A program made the translations under genes and the position numbers. A DNA stretch of 64,000 nucleotides, from assembly GCA_966211965.1 (NCBI GenBank), contig CBIHON010000001.1:186001-250000 (forward strand). Direction: 5' to 3'. The first letter of the stretch is position 1. Each line of letters begins with the position of its first letter. The DNA comes from CBIHON01 sp966211965. GTDB taxonomy: Bacteria; Pseudomonadota; Gammaproteobacteria; Burkholderiales; Burkholderiaceae_D. Of the stretch, positions 25,646 to 34,522 are shown one piece after another. The notes below the pieces were generated by a model. The model ran no database searches, had not been told where the DNA came from, and saw only the letters and a program-made list of their open reading frames with translations.

Positions 25646-26120
25646 TATTTTTCCTTTCCTGATTGCTGAACAAGCCGAGGTTTTCCACCTCAGCCAAGAA
25701 TTGTGGGCCAAAGGCAGAGCCGCTGGCGTCAAACACTAGCCCGAGCTCTTCTTGCCGGTACATGCGGTGTCATCTTCTGGCTTCACGAACCTCTCTGCCG
25801 GCTTCTGCTTTTTCTCGTACGGCAAGAGGCGCATTTTCTATTTTTCTTCCATGACTTCATTCATTAATAGGATTGCGTTGATACTTGTCTTTGCTTGTAT
25901 TTGCAGACATCGAAACAGCGCTTGCTGCAAATTCAAAGAAGCGGCTAAACAATTCAAAGAATGAATTACTTCATAACACCTCCTTTGCGCCGAATTGCCA
26001 TAAATGGCGCGCGCACGATGGTTGTGAAAAATTGGCGGAAAAACGTGCCCATGACGCACCCTTGCAGGTGCGCTCACTATCCGAACACCGTCTTGGCGAC
26101 GATCGGAATACGATGCAGGT
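25646..26120. other. Intergenic region upstream of the carbonic anhydrase gene
   Basis: About 475 bases without a recognisable gene. The short frames present have no family signature. The carbonic anhydrase-SulP promoter should lie at its left end on the minus strand. An uninterrupted G-run (near 26129-26135) lies just past its right end, inside the neighbouring small gene. Confidence 0.5.
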
Positions 26121-26477
26121 TTAAGCCCGGGGGGGACGGAAAATGCCAGAAACTGGCGACATCAGTCGATGGATAGATTCGACCGCGAAGAGTTCTGAAA
26201 AAGATTGAAGCGCTAACGGATGATAAGAAATACCGCAGGAATCGAGTTCCCACGATATATCGGATTGATCCTCATCCTGGCAGCCCGCATCGCAAGCACG
26301 TTCCTTATGTTGGCTGTTTTTCGAGTCGTGCTTGATCATGTCAAACAGACTTGCAACATCATCTGGCTTCGGCATTTGTTTGACAGGGGATGCCTGCAGC
26401 AATGGCAGAAATACTCCTTGCATAGTCAAAGAGATAGCCAACAATACCGAAACCAGCGATTTGAAAAAACGAGGCAT
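26121..26477 (-). CDS. Small putative exported protein
   Basis: A 118-residue frame starting with a plausible signal peptide (basic MPRFFKS, then hydrophobic LVSVLLAISLTMQGVFLPLL, cleavage near Ala29). The mature part has a Cys pair (ACDAGC), acidic stretches and ends in RPPRA. It vaguely recalls small periplasmic proteins of metal-resistance loci, but I cannot assign a family. There is no strong Shine-Dalgarno. The surrounding DNA is AT-rich and next to an insertion-sequence relic, so recent transfer or decay is possible. Confidence 0.45.
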   Translation of the reverse strand: MPRFFKSLVSVLLAISLTMQGVFLPLLQASPVKQMPKPDDVASLFDMIKHDSKNSQHKERACDAGCQDEDQSDISWELDSCGISYHPLALQSFSELFAVESIHRLMSPVSGIFRPPRA

Positions 26478-27363
26478 GAATTACAAGCTGATGGATGTCA
26501 GAACCGCCATTGTTTAAAATTTATTGCTTTAGATTCACTTATGGCTGCAAATGCCAAGACAAACATGAATTGTATCTTGGTAAGTGCTAAGAACACCATT
26601 GCCTAAAGACTAATACTTTAGACTCGTGTGTGACCGCGCATATCAAGAAAAGTTGCATAGACGGGAGACAGAGGGGCCCCAAATTCGGACAATGGGATTT
26701 CGGACAGAGGGATAACTGGAAGCCTGGCTTCATAATCGAGGCCGCAAGGCCGAATGACGAAGCAAGAGCATGAGCAAGAGAACAAGACGGAACCACTCGG
26801 GAAGTTTCAAGGCCAAGGCGGTCTACGCGGCGACAAGTCGCTGACCGAGATCGCGGCGCATTAGGAGGGGTACCCGAACCAGGTGACAGAATGGAAGCGG
26901 CAATTGCTGGAGCGGGCCAGCGACGTGTTCGATTGCGCCTCCGCGACCGGCAAGAGCGAAAACGTGCCGGACTTGAAGGAGCTGCATGCCAAGATCGGGC
27001 AGCAGGCGCAGGAAATCGATTTTTTAAGCGGCGCGCTCGACGGCGTACTACCCGTACCTGCTGCGCAATCTGCAGATCAATCGCCCCACCATCTGCGCAC
27101 TTACGAGATGGTGAGTGCGGCAAGAGTGGGATCGGGCGTTATCTGGACTTCTACAACAACCGGCGACCGCGCCGCTCGCTCTTGCCCTGCACATGGGGCG
27201 GCGAGCGGCGCCGTGGATAACCCTGCATCCGCAAGGCCCCACTTATCGCAGTCAAATTCCTGGCCAATCAAACGGGGCCACTTCTGACGGGTCACATAGC
27301 GCTGATAGACAGGTGCATTATTTGTCAGAAAAGCGATTTCCACCGCATTCCCAAAAAGCCGAC
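26478..27363. other. Accessory intergenic region with direct repeat and IS relic
   Basis: About 890 bases. It begins with a diverged direct repeat (26500-26536 and 26590-26625, sharing CCATTG and CTTTAGA), which may duplicate a minus-strand promoter region of the small exported protein. The decayed IS3 element (26770-27240) follows. The final 120 bases before the depolymerase stop codon hold nothing recognised. Confidence 0.5.
26770..27240 (+). pseudogene. Degraded IS3-family transposase (orfA and orfB fragments)
   Basis: Fragments of both IS3-type reading frames survive in order. An orfA C-terminal part reads YPNQVTEWKRQLLERASDVF and KELHAKIGQQAQEIDFLSGAL, with an in-frame TAG just before it. 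After a frameshift comes orfB (YYPYLLRNLQINRP). After a large deletion comes the orfB C-terminus (GIGRYLDFYNNRRPRRSL). The DDE catalytic core is missing. Intact terminal inverted repeats were not found, so the element is inactive. Confidence 0.8.
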
Positions 27364-28881
27364 TCAGGAACAGGTCCCGACGTAATAATTGGCGCCTATC
27401 TTGGTCAACTGGCTTTCATCATAAGTAGTCCAAGGCCCCATGTAATTTCCCGAACCCCAGGCATAGGCGAATCCAAAGTAAGCAAAGGCCCGTCCCGCAA
27501 CGGTATGGCTGTAATTATCCCCATGCCAAGGATCGCACGAATTCGGCGTCGCCGCAGTAGTGGCGGCCACCACCGCCGACGCAGCGCTTTCGCCGCCGGC
27601 CGCATTTACCGCACTGACTGCATAGTAGTAGCTATTGCTCGCCGCACGCCCGCCATCGACGAAACTGGGTCCCGGATTCGGCGCGGCATTGACCAGTGCA
27701 TACGGCCCGGCAGCGGCAGTGGCGCGATATACCTTGTAGCCGGCGGCACCGGACACCGGTGACCAGCGCAATTCGACCCGATTGTGCGTCTTGTCCCCGA
27801 CCGCCAGATTGGCCGGCGCGCCGAAACTCGCAAGCGGCGGAACGGACGCGCGGTAGTTGCCCGCGAGGCGATTGAGCATGGCGCGCACTGCGGCGATCTG
27901 CGGTCCCTGCTTGTCGGCGTAATGCGTACTGCCGTAACCCCACCAGTCCCAGCAGCCGTTCGGATTAAGCGGCGTCACTGTGGTGGCCACCGTTTGCGGA
28001 TACAGCACGATCATGTTGTTGGTGTCGGCGTATTCATTGAGACCGCTCTTGGTGTAGTACGCAGTACCGATGGCCGCCGCGGATTGTTTGCAACCGTGGA
28101 AGGAGACATGCACCTTGCATTCGGCGCCGCTGCTGCAGGACGCCGGCACATAGGCGTAGCCGTAATAGGACATCCCCGCCAGCCAGGGATTGCCGGCGAC
28201 GAAATCGCTCTGCGCGAATTCGATGATCTGGCCGCTCAAGGTAGCGGCATTGCGCGGATTCAATTGCCCGTGCAGATGCTGCAGCATGCTGCCGGCCCAG
28301 TCGTAATTGCAGTTGCTGATGAACGGACTGCCGGTGTATTCGCAGGCATTGCCTTGGCTGATCGTCGGCAGCGTATGGCCGGCCTTGGTGTTGTTCTTGT
28401 ACATGATGTTGTAGACGCTGGTGTAATTGCTGTAGTAGCTGTATACCGCGTCGGTCACGCCTTGACGGATCACGCCGTCGTTATAACCGCGAAACAGATG
28501 CACCTTCTGTTTCGCCAGATTTGAAGTCGCATCGATCAGCCCGGAGGCTGCGCGCGAGTTGGTCAAGTTGATCGAGTTGGCGGCGCCCGGACTGCCGCTC
28601 ATGCAATCGCCGGTGGCTTGGGAGACACTTCCGTTGGCGCAATCGTAAGGACCGCCGGCAACGATGCCGACGCCCTTCACGATCGCCGAATGCGCGACCG
28701 CGAACTGGGTCGTCATGTAGCCGCCGGACGAAATTCCCGACACCGTGGTTTGAGAAATATCGACGTTATAGGCAGGCAAACTCACCGTTGCTGCGGCAGG
28801 CAGGCCAACACCCGTCAAACCGAGAACGAGTGCGGCCGGCCAATGGATTTTTTTATTGCGTGCCGAAATAAAACTGCGCAT
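27364..28881 (-). CDS. Secreted PHB depolymerase, type 2 catalytic domain
   Basis: A 505-residue extracellular esterase that hydrolyses short-chain polyhydroxyalkanoates. A signal peptide (about 1-31, ending AAATV) is followed by the catalytic domain, with the lipase box near the N-terminus (SGISSGGYM, about residue 48), the arrangement that defines type 2 domains. A fibronectin type III domain lies at about 355-445. A short C-terminal domain has NYSHTVAGRAFAYFG and ends in C-S. GGGAG precedes the ATG at 28881; the longer frame to 28980 lacks a start signal. It probably uses the type II secretion system. Confidence 0.88.
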   Translation of the reverse strand: MRSFISARNKKIHWPAALVLGLTGVGLPAAATVSLPAYNVDISQTTVSGISSGGYMTTQFAVAHSAIVKGVGIVAGGPYDCANGSVSQATGDCMSGSPGAANSINLTNSRAASGLIDATSNLAKQKVHLFRGYNDGVIRQGVTDAVYSYYSNYTSVYNIMYKNNTKAGHTLPTISQGNACEYTGSPFISNCNYDWAGSMLQHLHGQLNPRNAATLSGQIIEFAQSDFVAGNPWLAGMSYYGYAYVPASCSSGAECKVHVSFHGCKQSAAAIGTAYYTKSGLNEYADTNNMIVLYPQTVATTVTPLNPNGCWDWWGYGSTHYADKQGPQIAAVRAMLNRLAGNYRASVPPLASFGAPANLAVGDKTHNRVELRWSPVSGAAGYKVYRATAAAGPYALVNAAPNPGPSFVDGGRAASNSYYYAVSAVNAAGGESAASAVVAATTAATPNSCDPWHGDNYSHTVAGRAFAYFGFAYAWGSGNYMGPWTTYDESQLTKIGANYYVGTCS

Positions 28882-28986
28882 GCTGTTTCTCCCTTGTTCT
28901 TGTTTCTTGCAGGGTGCCTCCGCAAAAACGACTGCGCCGCCTTGCGCATGCTCATCACATGCGCAAGGCGGCATCAGCACTGCAGA

Positions 28987-30726
28987 TTATGGGCAGTTGC
29001 CGATGACGTAGTAACCCGGAGCAGTCTGCGCCAGGGTCGTGCTGTAGAACATGTTATCCAGTCCCATGTTCTGGTTCGAGCCATTGGCCAATGCATAGCC
29101 CCCGCTATCATGTGCGCGTCCGGCCTGTACATGGCTGTAGTTGCTCGAACTGGTCGTGCTGCAGGTCCAGGCCGATTTGGTAGTGGCCGATACCGGCGAA
29201 GACAGCGTGCTTTCACCCGATGCATCGACCGAAGAAACCGCAAAGCTATACGTGGTGCTGGCAGCCAGGCCGGTGCTGGTGTAACCGGCGGTGGTAACCG
29301 GCGTCGTCGTGATCCTTGTGCCGTTGCGATAGACGTTGTAACCGGTCGCGCCACCGACGGCATTCCATGTCAGGGGAACCGCGCTCGACGTCGTCGTCCC
29401 TGCGGTCAGTCCCGTCGGCGGCAAAATCGCCGGCGCCGTCCCGACCAGGAATTGCGGGATGCTGCAGGCAGCAGACGTCTGGCCCAGGTTGTCTGTGGCC
29501 GCGACACGCGCCGTGTAGTAGCCGTTGGTCAGGTTGTAGTTCTTGCTGAAACCGGCGCCGCTGCCGGCTGCCGTGTCGGTCAGCGAGGTCGGCCCGGTGA
29601 TCTGCAGCGTATAGCTGGCGATGGAACCATTGTCGGTAGCCGCGCCGTTGATGGTGGCGCCGGACGCGGTGATGCCGGAGACGGAACACGAGGTCATGGT
29701 CGGCGCAGGATCGAGCGAAACGCGCAGATTATTCTTGAACCAGTAGTCCATCACAAAGGCCGGATAATTGATCTTGGTGGCGTCGACATAATGGCCATTC
29801 TGGCCGCCCGCACCAGCCGGCCATGCGTGTGCCATGCTGCTTACCGTGATCTCGTGCGTGCGCAATTTGCCGTTGCTGTCGGTATAGGGAATATTGCTGC
29901 CGCCGCCGGAAATTGTGACCGTTGCCCCCTTGGTGAAGGTGCCGCCATACACTTTGCGAAAAGCCTCGGTTGCAAGCGGGCCATAAGCCGGTGCTACCGT
30001 AGTGTCGGACGTACCCCATACCGCGCCGGCGATTTGCGTGGCGAAAGAGCCGGTATTGCTGCCGGCCATATTCCAGCAATTAGTCGCTGCGGTCGTGGAG
30101 GTATAGCCCGAAGGAACATAGCCGATCTGCATCGTGGTCGTGCCCGGCGTAGGGCCGGCATTGATGCCGATGCCGGCGAATACATCCGGCGCCAGGCAAC
30201 CGAGCACCATGGTTTCGCCGCCGCCCGAAGACAAACCGGTGACATACACCTGGTTCGGGTCGATCGCATATTTTGGATCGTTTTTGAAGCGGTTGATCAG
30301 ATCGAGCAGGATCGCGTCATGCCCGCCCGCGGTGCGGTTGTGCGTCGTATTCGCATAATCCCAGCAATGGTTGTAATAGACATTGCCGGTTGCATTGGGC
30401 GCCAGGATCACGGCGCCATATTGATCGGCCATGGCTTTCCAGTTGAAGCCGCCATCACCGGCGTTATTGATCACGTCGTCGGCTGCAGTCTGTGTGCAGC
30501 CGTGCAAAACCAGAACCAATGCTCGCTTGCCGGCCAACACCGGCTGAGTAGCGGGCCAATAGAAATAGCCGGTCAGGTTGCCGCCATTGACCGTATCCGC
30601 GGCCCAGGTCTGGTTGCTGCTCCAGGCGCCGGGGCCTGCCGTCACTGCTTGGGAAGAAAAACTAATGGAGAAAAAAATCGATGCAAGAGCAAGATAACCT
30701 AGAAAATTTTTAATTGCTTTGGACAT
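28987..30726 (-). CDS. Secreted PHB depolymerase, type 1 catalytic domain
   Basis: A 579-residue extracellular depolymerase. A signal peptide (about 1-27, ending SSQAV) leads into an esterase domain in type 1 order. The oxyanion His lies in VLVLHGCTQTA, the nucleophile in TGLSSGGGETMV (about residues 162-173) and the catalytic His in MAHAWPAG. A further Ig/FN3-like segment follows, then an FN3 domain (about 435-515) and a C-terminal domain with NYSHVQAGRAHDSGG, resembling that of the next gene. GGAGG lies 7 bases before the ATG. The next gene starts about 100 bases on. Confidence 0.9.
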   Translation of the reverse strand: MSKAIKNFLGYLALASIFFSISFSSQAVTAGPGAWSSNQTWAADTVNGGNLTGYFYWPATQPVLAGKRALVLVLHGCTQTAADDVINNAGDGGFNWKAMADQYGAVILAPNATGNVYYNHCWDYANTTHNRTAGGHDAILLDLINRFKNDPKYAIDPNQVYVTGLSSGGGETMVLGCLAPDVFAGIGINAGPTPGTTTMQIGYVPSGYTSTTAATNCWNMAGSNTGSFATQIAGAVWGTSDTTVAPAYGPLATEAFRKVYGGTFTKGATVTISGGGSNIPYTDSNGKLRTHEITVSSMAHAWPAGAGGQNGHYVDATKINYPAFVMDYWFKNNLRVSLDPAPTMTSCSVSGITASGATINGAATDNGSIASYTLQITGPTSLTDTAAGSGAGFSKNYNLTNGYYTARVAATDNLGQTSAACSIPQFLVGTAPAILPPTGLTAGTTTSSAVPLTWNAVGGATGYNVYRNGTRITTTPVTTAGYTSTGLAASTTYSFAVSSVDASGESTLSSPVSATTKSAWTCSTTSSSNYSHVQAGRAHDSGGYALANGSNQNMGLDNMFYSTTLAQTAPGYYVIGNCP

Positions 30727-31416
30727 GGGTGTGCCTCCATTCGATTGTTGGAATGTTGTTTTTGCTCTTATTGTTTCGTTGGCCGGAATGGCCCAAGACA
30801 GGTCAACAATCGAATGTTGCCCTACCGATGAATCGACCTGTCTCGTGATTATTTTTTGATGCGAATTCTTAACGCAGTTTTAATGCGGTTGAAGCTCTTC
30901 GCCCGTCAGGTCGCATGCGCCACACTTACTTGAAATTTGTTATGCGGACGCTATCGGGTAGTGATGATAGTAAGACAAAATTTTGCCATTGCAAGCGATA
31001 TAGTATTTCTACGGTATTGCTTTTTTTGGAGGGTTAACCCGATTTTGCTGCTGCGCAACAAAAGGTTTTTTCGCTGACGCGAAAGAGTGCGAGCGAGCGA
31101 TTTCTGGCATGCTGGGGAGAGGGGAAAATTCTTGGGGCAGTTCCAGAGACTGCGTGCGCATATTGGTTTTCCGGCATCTTTGATGGGTCAAAAACATTCT
31201 ATGCGCCGCCTATTTTTCGAGCAGACAACTCCTGCATTCCCTCTGCTGGAAAAACCGGCTCTCGTCCTTGAGTCGCTTACTCCCGGTCAACAATGTTGCG
31301 CGTGCGTGACGCTGTCGCAAAGGCGATTATCCGCGGCGACGCAACAAGGTCAGCAATGAATCCTTCGTTGGGGTCAGGGTTCTTTATACTCTTGTTCTCT
31401 ATCGCGATGAACCAAT
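30727..31416. other. 690-base region upstream of the depolymerase genes
   Basis: No supported gene. The part next to the depolymerase contains two nested inverted repeats: a 13-bp pair (30738-30750 and 30804-30816) and a 9-bp pair (AGACAGGTC at 30796-30804 and its complement at 30835-30843). The right-hand 400 bases, downstream of the RND pump stop, hold only short frames without family signals. Confidence 0.55.
30734..30816 (-). promoter_or_regulatory. Leader hairpin abutting the depolymerase Shine-Dalgarno
   Basis: CATTCGATTGTTG at 30738-30750 is the exact reverse complement of 30804-30816. In the minus-strand transcript the second arm ends in the first G of GGAGG (30734-30738), so pairing would place a 13-bp stem directly on the ribosome-binding site. 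The loop is 53 bases. Translational control or an upstream operator is inferred. Confidence 0.5.
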
Positions 31417-34400
31417 TCACGGGCTGAACTCTGCTTCATCGGGCATGGCGACAGGTTCGCGCCGCTTGTGCGCGATATTGCGAAACCAAGCCAGCACATC
31501 ATCGACATAGGTAAACACCACCGGGATCACCAGCAGGCTCAAGAAGGTCGAAGTAATCAGACCGCCGATCACAGCCACCGCCATCGGCGCACGAAAACTC
31601 GGGTCGGCGCCGAAGCCCAGCGCAATCGGCAACATGCCCGCTCCCATCGCAATGGTGGTCATGACGATCGGCCGCGCACGTTTGTGGCAGGCGTCGAGCA
31701 AAGCGTCGAAGCGCCCCATGCCGAGGTCGCGGCGCGCCATGATCGCGTACTCGACCAGCAAGATGGAGTTTTTCACCGCGATCCCCATCAGCATCAGCAA
31801 GCCGATCAGCGAAGGCATCGAAAACGAGTTGCGCGTCAGCAGCAGGGCCACGAAGGCACCGCCGATCGATAGCGGCAACGCGGCCAGGATCGTCACCGGC
31901 TGCAGGAAATCCTTGAACAGCAAAACCAGCACCATGTACACGCACAGCACGCCGGCAAACATCGCCAGGCCGAAACTGGCAAACAATTCCTGCATCATTT
32001 CGGCATCGCCCGATTCCAGGCGCTTGACGCTGGGCGGCAGGTTTTTCAAGCTCGGCAATTCATTGACCTGGGCAAACACGGTGCCCAGTTCCAAGCCGTT
32101 CAACTCGACGTTGATGATCACGTCGCGATTGCGGTCGAGCCGATCGATAGCGGCCGGTCCGCTGTCGAGGCGCAGATCGGCCACCGTACCCAGCATCACA
32201 TTGCCGTTTTTGCCCGGCACCGGCAATCTTTGCAGCGTGCTGATGTCTTGGCGTGCGTTTTCCGGCAGGCTTACGCGGATCGGGATCTGGCGCTCCGGCA
32301 AATTGAGTTTGGCCAAGGCTTGGTCATAGTCGCCGGCGGTTGCCACTCGCAGGGTCTCGCCGATTGCAGCGGCGGTCACGCCGAGGTCCGCCGCCTTGGC
32401 GAAATTCGGCGTGACGACGATTTCCGGGCGCAGCAGGCTGGCGCTCGAAGTGACGTTGCCGATGCCGGGCAGCGTGCGGATTTCACGCTGTACCGCCTGC
32501 GCCGCCTCCGACAGGGACTTCGGATCTTCGCCCGACAGTACGAGCGCGAGTTTTTCGCCGTTGTCGCCGGTGCCGACCGTGATGCGTACGCCGGGCAGCA
32601 CCGACAGCGTCTCGCGCACGCCGGCTTCGATATCGGACTGCTTCCGGGAACGCGCGGTGCGATGCGTGAGACTGATGGTAAGCGCAGCCTTGCGCGCCTC
32701 GCTCAAACTGCCGGCGGCAAACACATCGCCACCGCCGAAGCCGCTGCCGATCGCCGTGTAGATCTGCGTCACGTCCTTGTCCTTCATCAGCAACAGGCGC
32801 GCCTGTTCGGCCATGGCGCGCGTTTCTTCCAGCCGGCTGCCAGGCGGCAGTTCCAGCGTGACCATGGTTTGGCTGCGGTCGGCGGGAGGAACGAAACCGG
32901 TCGGCAGCAAGGGAATCAAGGCCAGCGACGCGACAAAGAACAAGCCGGCCATCAGGGTGGTCAGCACCCGATGCCGGAGGCACCAGGCGGCGGCATCCAT
33001 GTAGCGCAGCATCAAGCGGCTTTCCTTTTTCTGCTGCACCATCGGCTTGAGCAGATACGCCGCCATCATCGGCGTCAGAAGACGCGCAACGACCAGCGAG
33101 GCGGCGACGGCGAGCGCGGCGGTCCAGCCGAATTGCTTGAAGAATTTTCCGGGAATACCGCTCATGAAGGCGGTCGGCAAAAACACCGCGATCAGCGTAA
33201 ACGTGGTCGCGATGACCGCCAGCCCGATTTCGTCGGCAGCTTCCAGCGCGGCCTGGAACGGCGTCTTGCCCAGGCGCAGATGGCGCACGATGTTTTCGAT
33301 TTCGACGATCGCGTCGTCGACCAGGATGCCAACCACCAGCGCCAGCGACAGCAGAGTCACTGTGTTGAGGGTGAAACCGAACCATTGCATCGCGACAAAG
33401 GTCGGGACGATCGACAGCGGCAGCGCGGCGGCAGTCACCAGAGTCGCACGCCAGTCGCGCAAAAACAGCCAGACCACCAGCACTGCCAAGAGCGCGCCCT
33501 CGTATAACAACGCCATCGAGCCGTCATAGGAATCCTGCACCGGCTCGACCGCATTGAATGCTTCCTGCACCGTCACATGCGCCTGCCCGGCATTGAGCTT
33601 GGCGACAGCTTGCCGCACCGCCTTGGCCACGGTGACTTCACTCGCGCCCTTGGTGCGCCGGATCTCGAAACCGACCACCGGCTTGCCGTCGAGCAGCGCG
33701 GCGGCGTTGCGTTCGCTCACCGTGTCGGTGACCTGGGCCACTTGGTCAAGGCGGATTCTACGGCCGTCCGGCAACGCCATCTCAAGCGCGCCGAGCTGCG
33801 CCGCGCTGGCGACTGTGCCGATGGTGCGCACCGCCTGGCGCGCGCCGCTGATGTCGGCCTTGCCGCCGGGCGACTCCTGCTGCACTCGCTGCAGCTGGCG
33901 CGAAATATCGGCAGCCGACACATTCAATGCATACAGACGCGCCGGATCGAGTTCGATGCGCACCTCGCGGCTGACGCCGCCGACGCGGGAAATCCTGCCG
34001 ACGCCGGGCACGGCAATCAAGGCTTTGGACACGCTGTTGTCGACGAACCAGGACAAAGCTTCTTCATCGAGCTGATCCGAGCTGACCGTGTAAGTCAGGA
34101 TCGGCCGCTCCGAAGTGCTGAGCTTGGACATGATCGGGTCCTTGACCTCGGCCGGCAGGTCGCCGCGCACCCGGCTGACCGCATCGCGCACGTCATCCAT
34201 CGCATCGCCGACCTCTTTTTCCAGGCGAAATTCGACCGAGGTGGTGACGCTGCCGTCGCTGATGTTGCTATAGATGTGCTTGACATCGGACAGCGTCGCG
34301 ACCGAGTTTTCTATCTTGCGCGCCACCTCGTTTTCGAGCTGGGCCGGCGAGGCGCCGGGCAAGCTGGTGTTGACGACGACGATCGGCAATTCAATGTCAG

Positions 34401-34515
34401 GAAATTCCTGCACGCCCATGCTGCGAAAACTCATCACACCGGCAATGGTCAGCAGGATGAACAGCAGGATCGCGGGAATCGGATTGCGGATCGACAATGC
34501 GGAGAAATTCATCAA
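31417..34515 (-). CDS. RND efflux pump, HAE1/AcrB-type inner membrane permease
   Basis: A 1032-residue proton-driven RND permease with 12 TM helices and two large periplasmic domains. It begins MMNFSALSIRNPIPAILLF. The proton-relay Asp pair in TM4 (GILVDDAIVEIENIVRH) and the TM10 Lys (GIAVKNSILLVEYA) are present, as in the hydrophobic/amphiphilic (drug) efflux class rather than the heavy-metal class. It is the last gene of an OMF-adaptor-pump operon, 7 bases after the adaptor. Substrate range cannot be read from sequence. Confidence 0.93.
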   Translation of the reverse strand: MMNFSALSIRNPIPAILLFILLTIAGVMSFRSMGVQEFPDIELPIVVVNTSLPGASPAQLENEVARKIENSVATLSDVKHIYSNISDGSVTTSVEFRLEKEVGDAMDDVRDAVSRVRGDLPAEVKDPIMSKLSTSERPILTYTVSSDQLDEEALSWFVDNSVSKALIAVPGVGRISRVGGVSREVRIELDPARLYALNVSAADISRQLQRVQQESPGGKADISGARQAVRTIGTVASAAQLGALEMALPDGRRIRLDQVAQVTDTVSERNAAALLDGKPVVGFEIRRTKGASEVTVAKAVRQAVAKLNAGQAHVTVQEAFNAVEPVQDSYDGSMALLYEGALLAVLVVWLFLRDWRATLVTAAALPLSIVPTFVAMQWFGFTLNTVTLLSLALVVGILVDDAIVEIENIVRHLRLGKTPFQAALEAADEIGLAVIATTFTLIAVFLPTAFMSGIPGKFFKQFGWTAALAVAASLVVARLLTPMMAAYLLKPMVQQKKESRLMLRYMDAAAWCLRHRVLTTLMAGLFFVASLALIPLLPTGFVPPADRSQTMVTLELPPGSRLEETRAMAEQARLLLMKDKDVTQIYTAIGSGFGGGDVFAAGSLSEARKAALTISLTHRTARSRKQSDIEAGVRETLSVLPGVRITVGTGDNGEKLALVLSGEDPKSLSEAAQAVQREIRTLPGIGNVTSSASLLRPEIVVTPNFAKAADLGVTAAAIGETLRVATAGDYDQALAKLNLPERQIPIRVSLPENARQDISTLQRLPVPGKNGNVMLGTVADLRLDSGPAAIDRLDRNRDVIINVELNGLELGTVFAQVNELPSLKNLPPSVKRLESGDAEMMQELFASFGLAMFAGVLCVYMVLVLLFKDFLQPVTILAALPLSIGGAFVALLLTRNSFSMPSLIGLLMLMGIAVKNSILLVEYAIMARRDLGMGRFDALLDACHKRARPIVMTTIAMGAGMLPIALGFGADPSFRAPMAVAVIGGLITSTFLSLLVIPVVFTYVDDVLAWFRNIAHKRREPVAMPDEAEFSP

Positions 34516-34522
34516 TTCATCC

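Noticed and set aside
28618..30702. 694-codon plus-strand open frame opposite the PHB depolymerases
   Set aside because: It is the GC-rich antisense shadow of two well-supported genes, rich in Arg and His, and has no family motif.
32230..33507. 425-codon plus-strand open frame opposite the RND pump
   Set aside because: Antisense shadow of a conserved RND permease.
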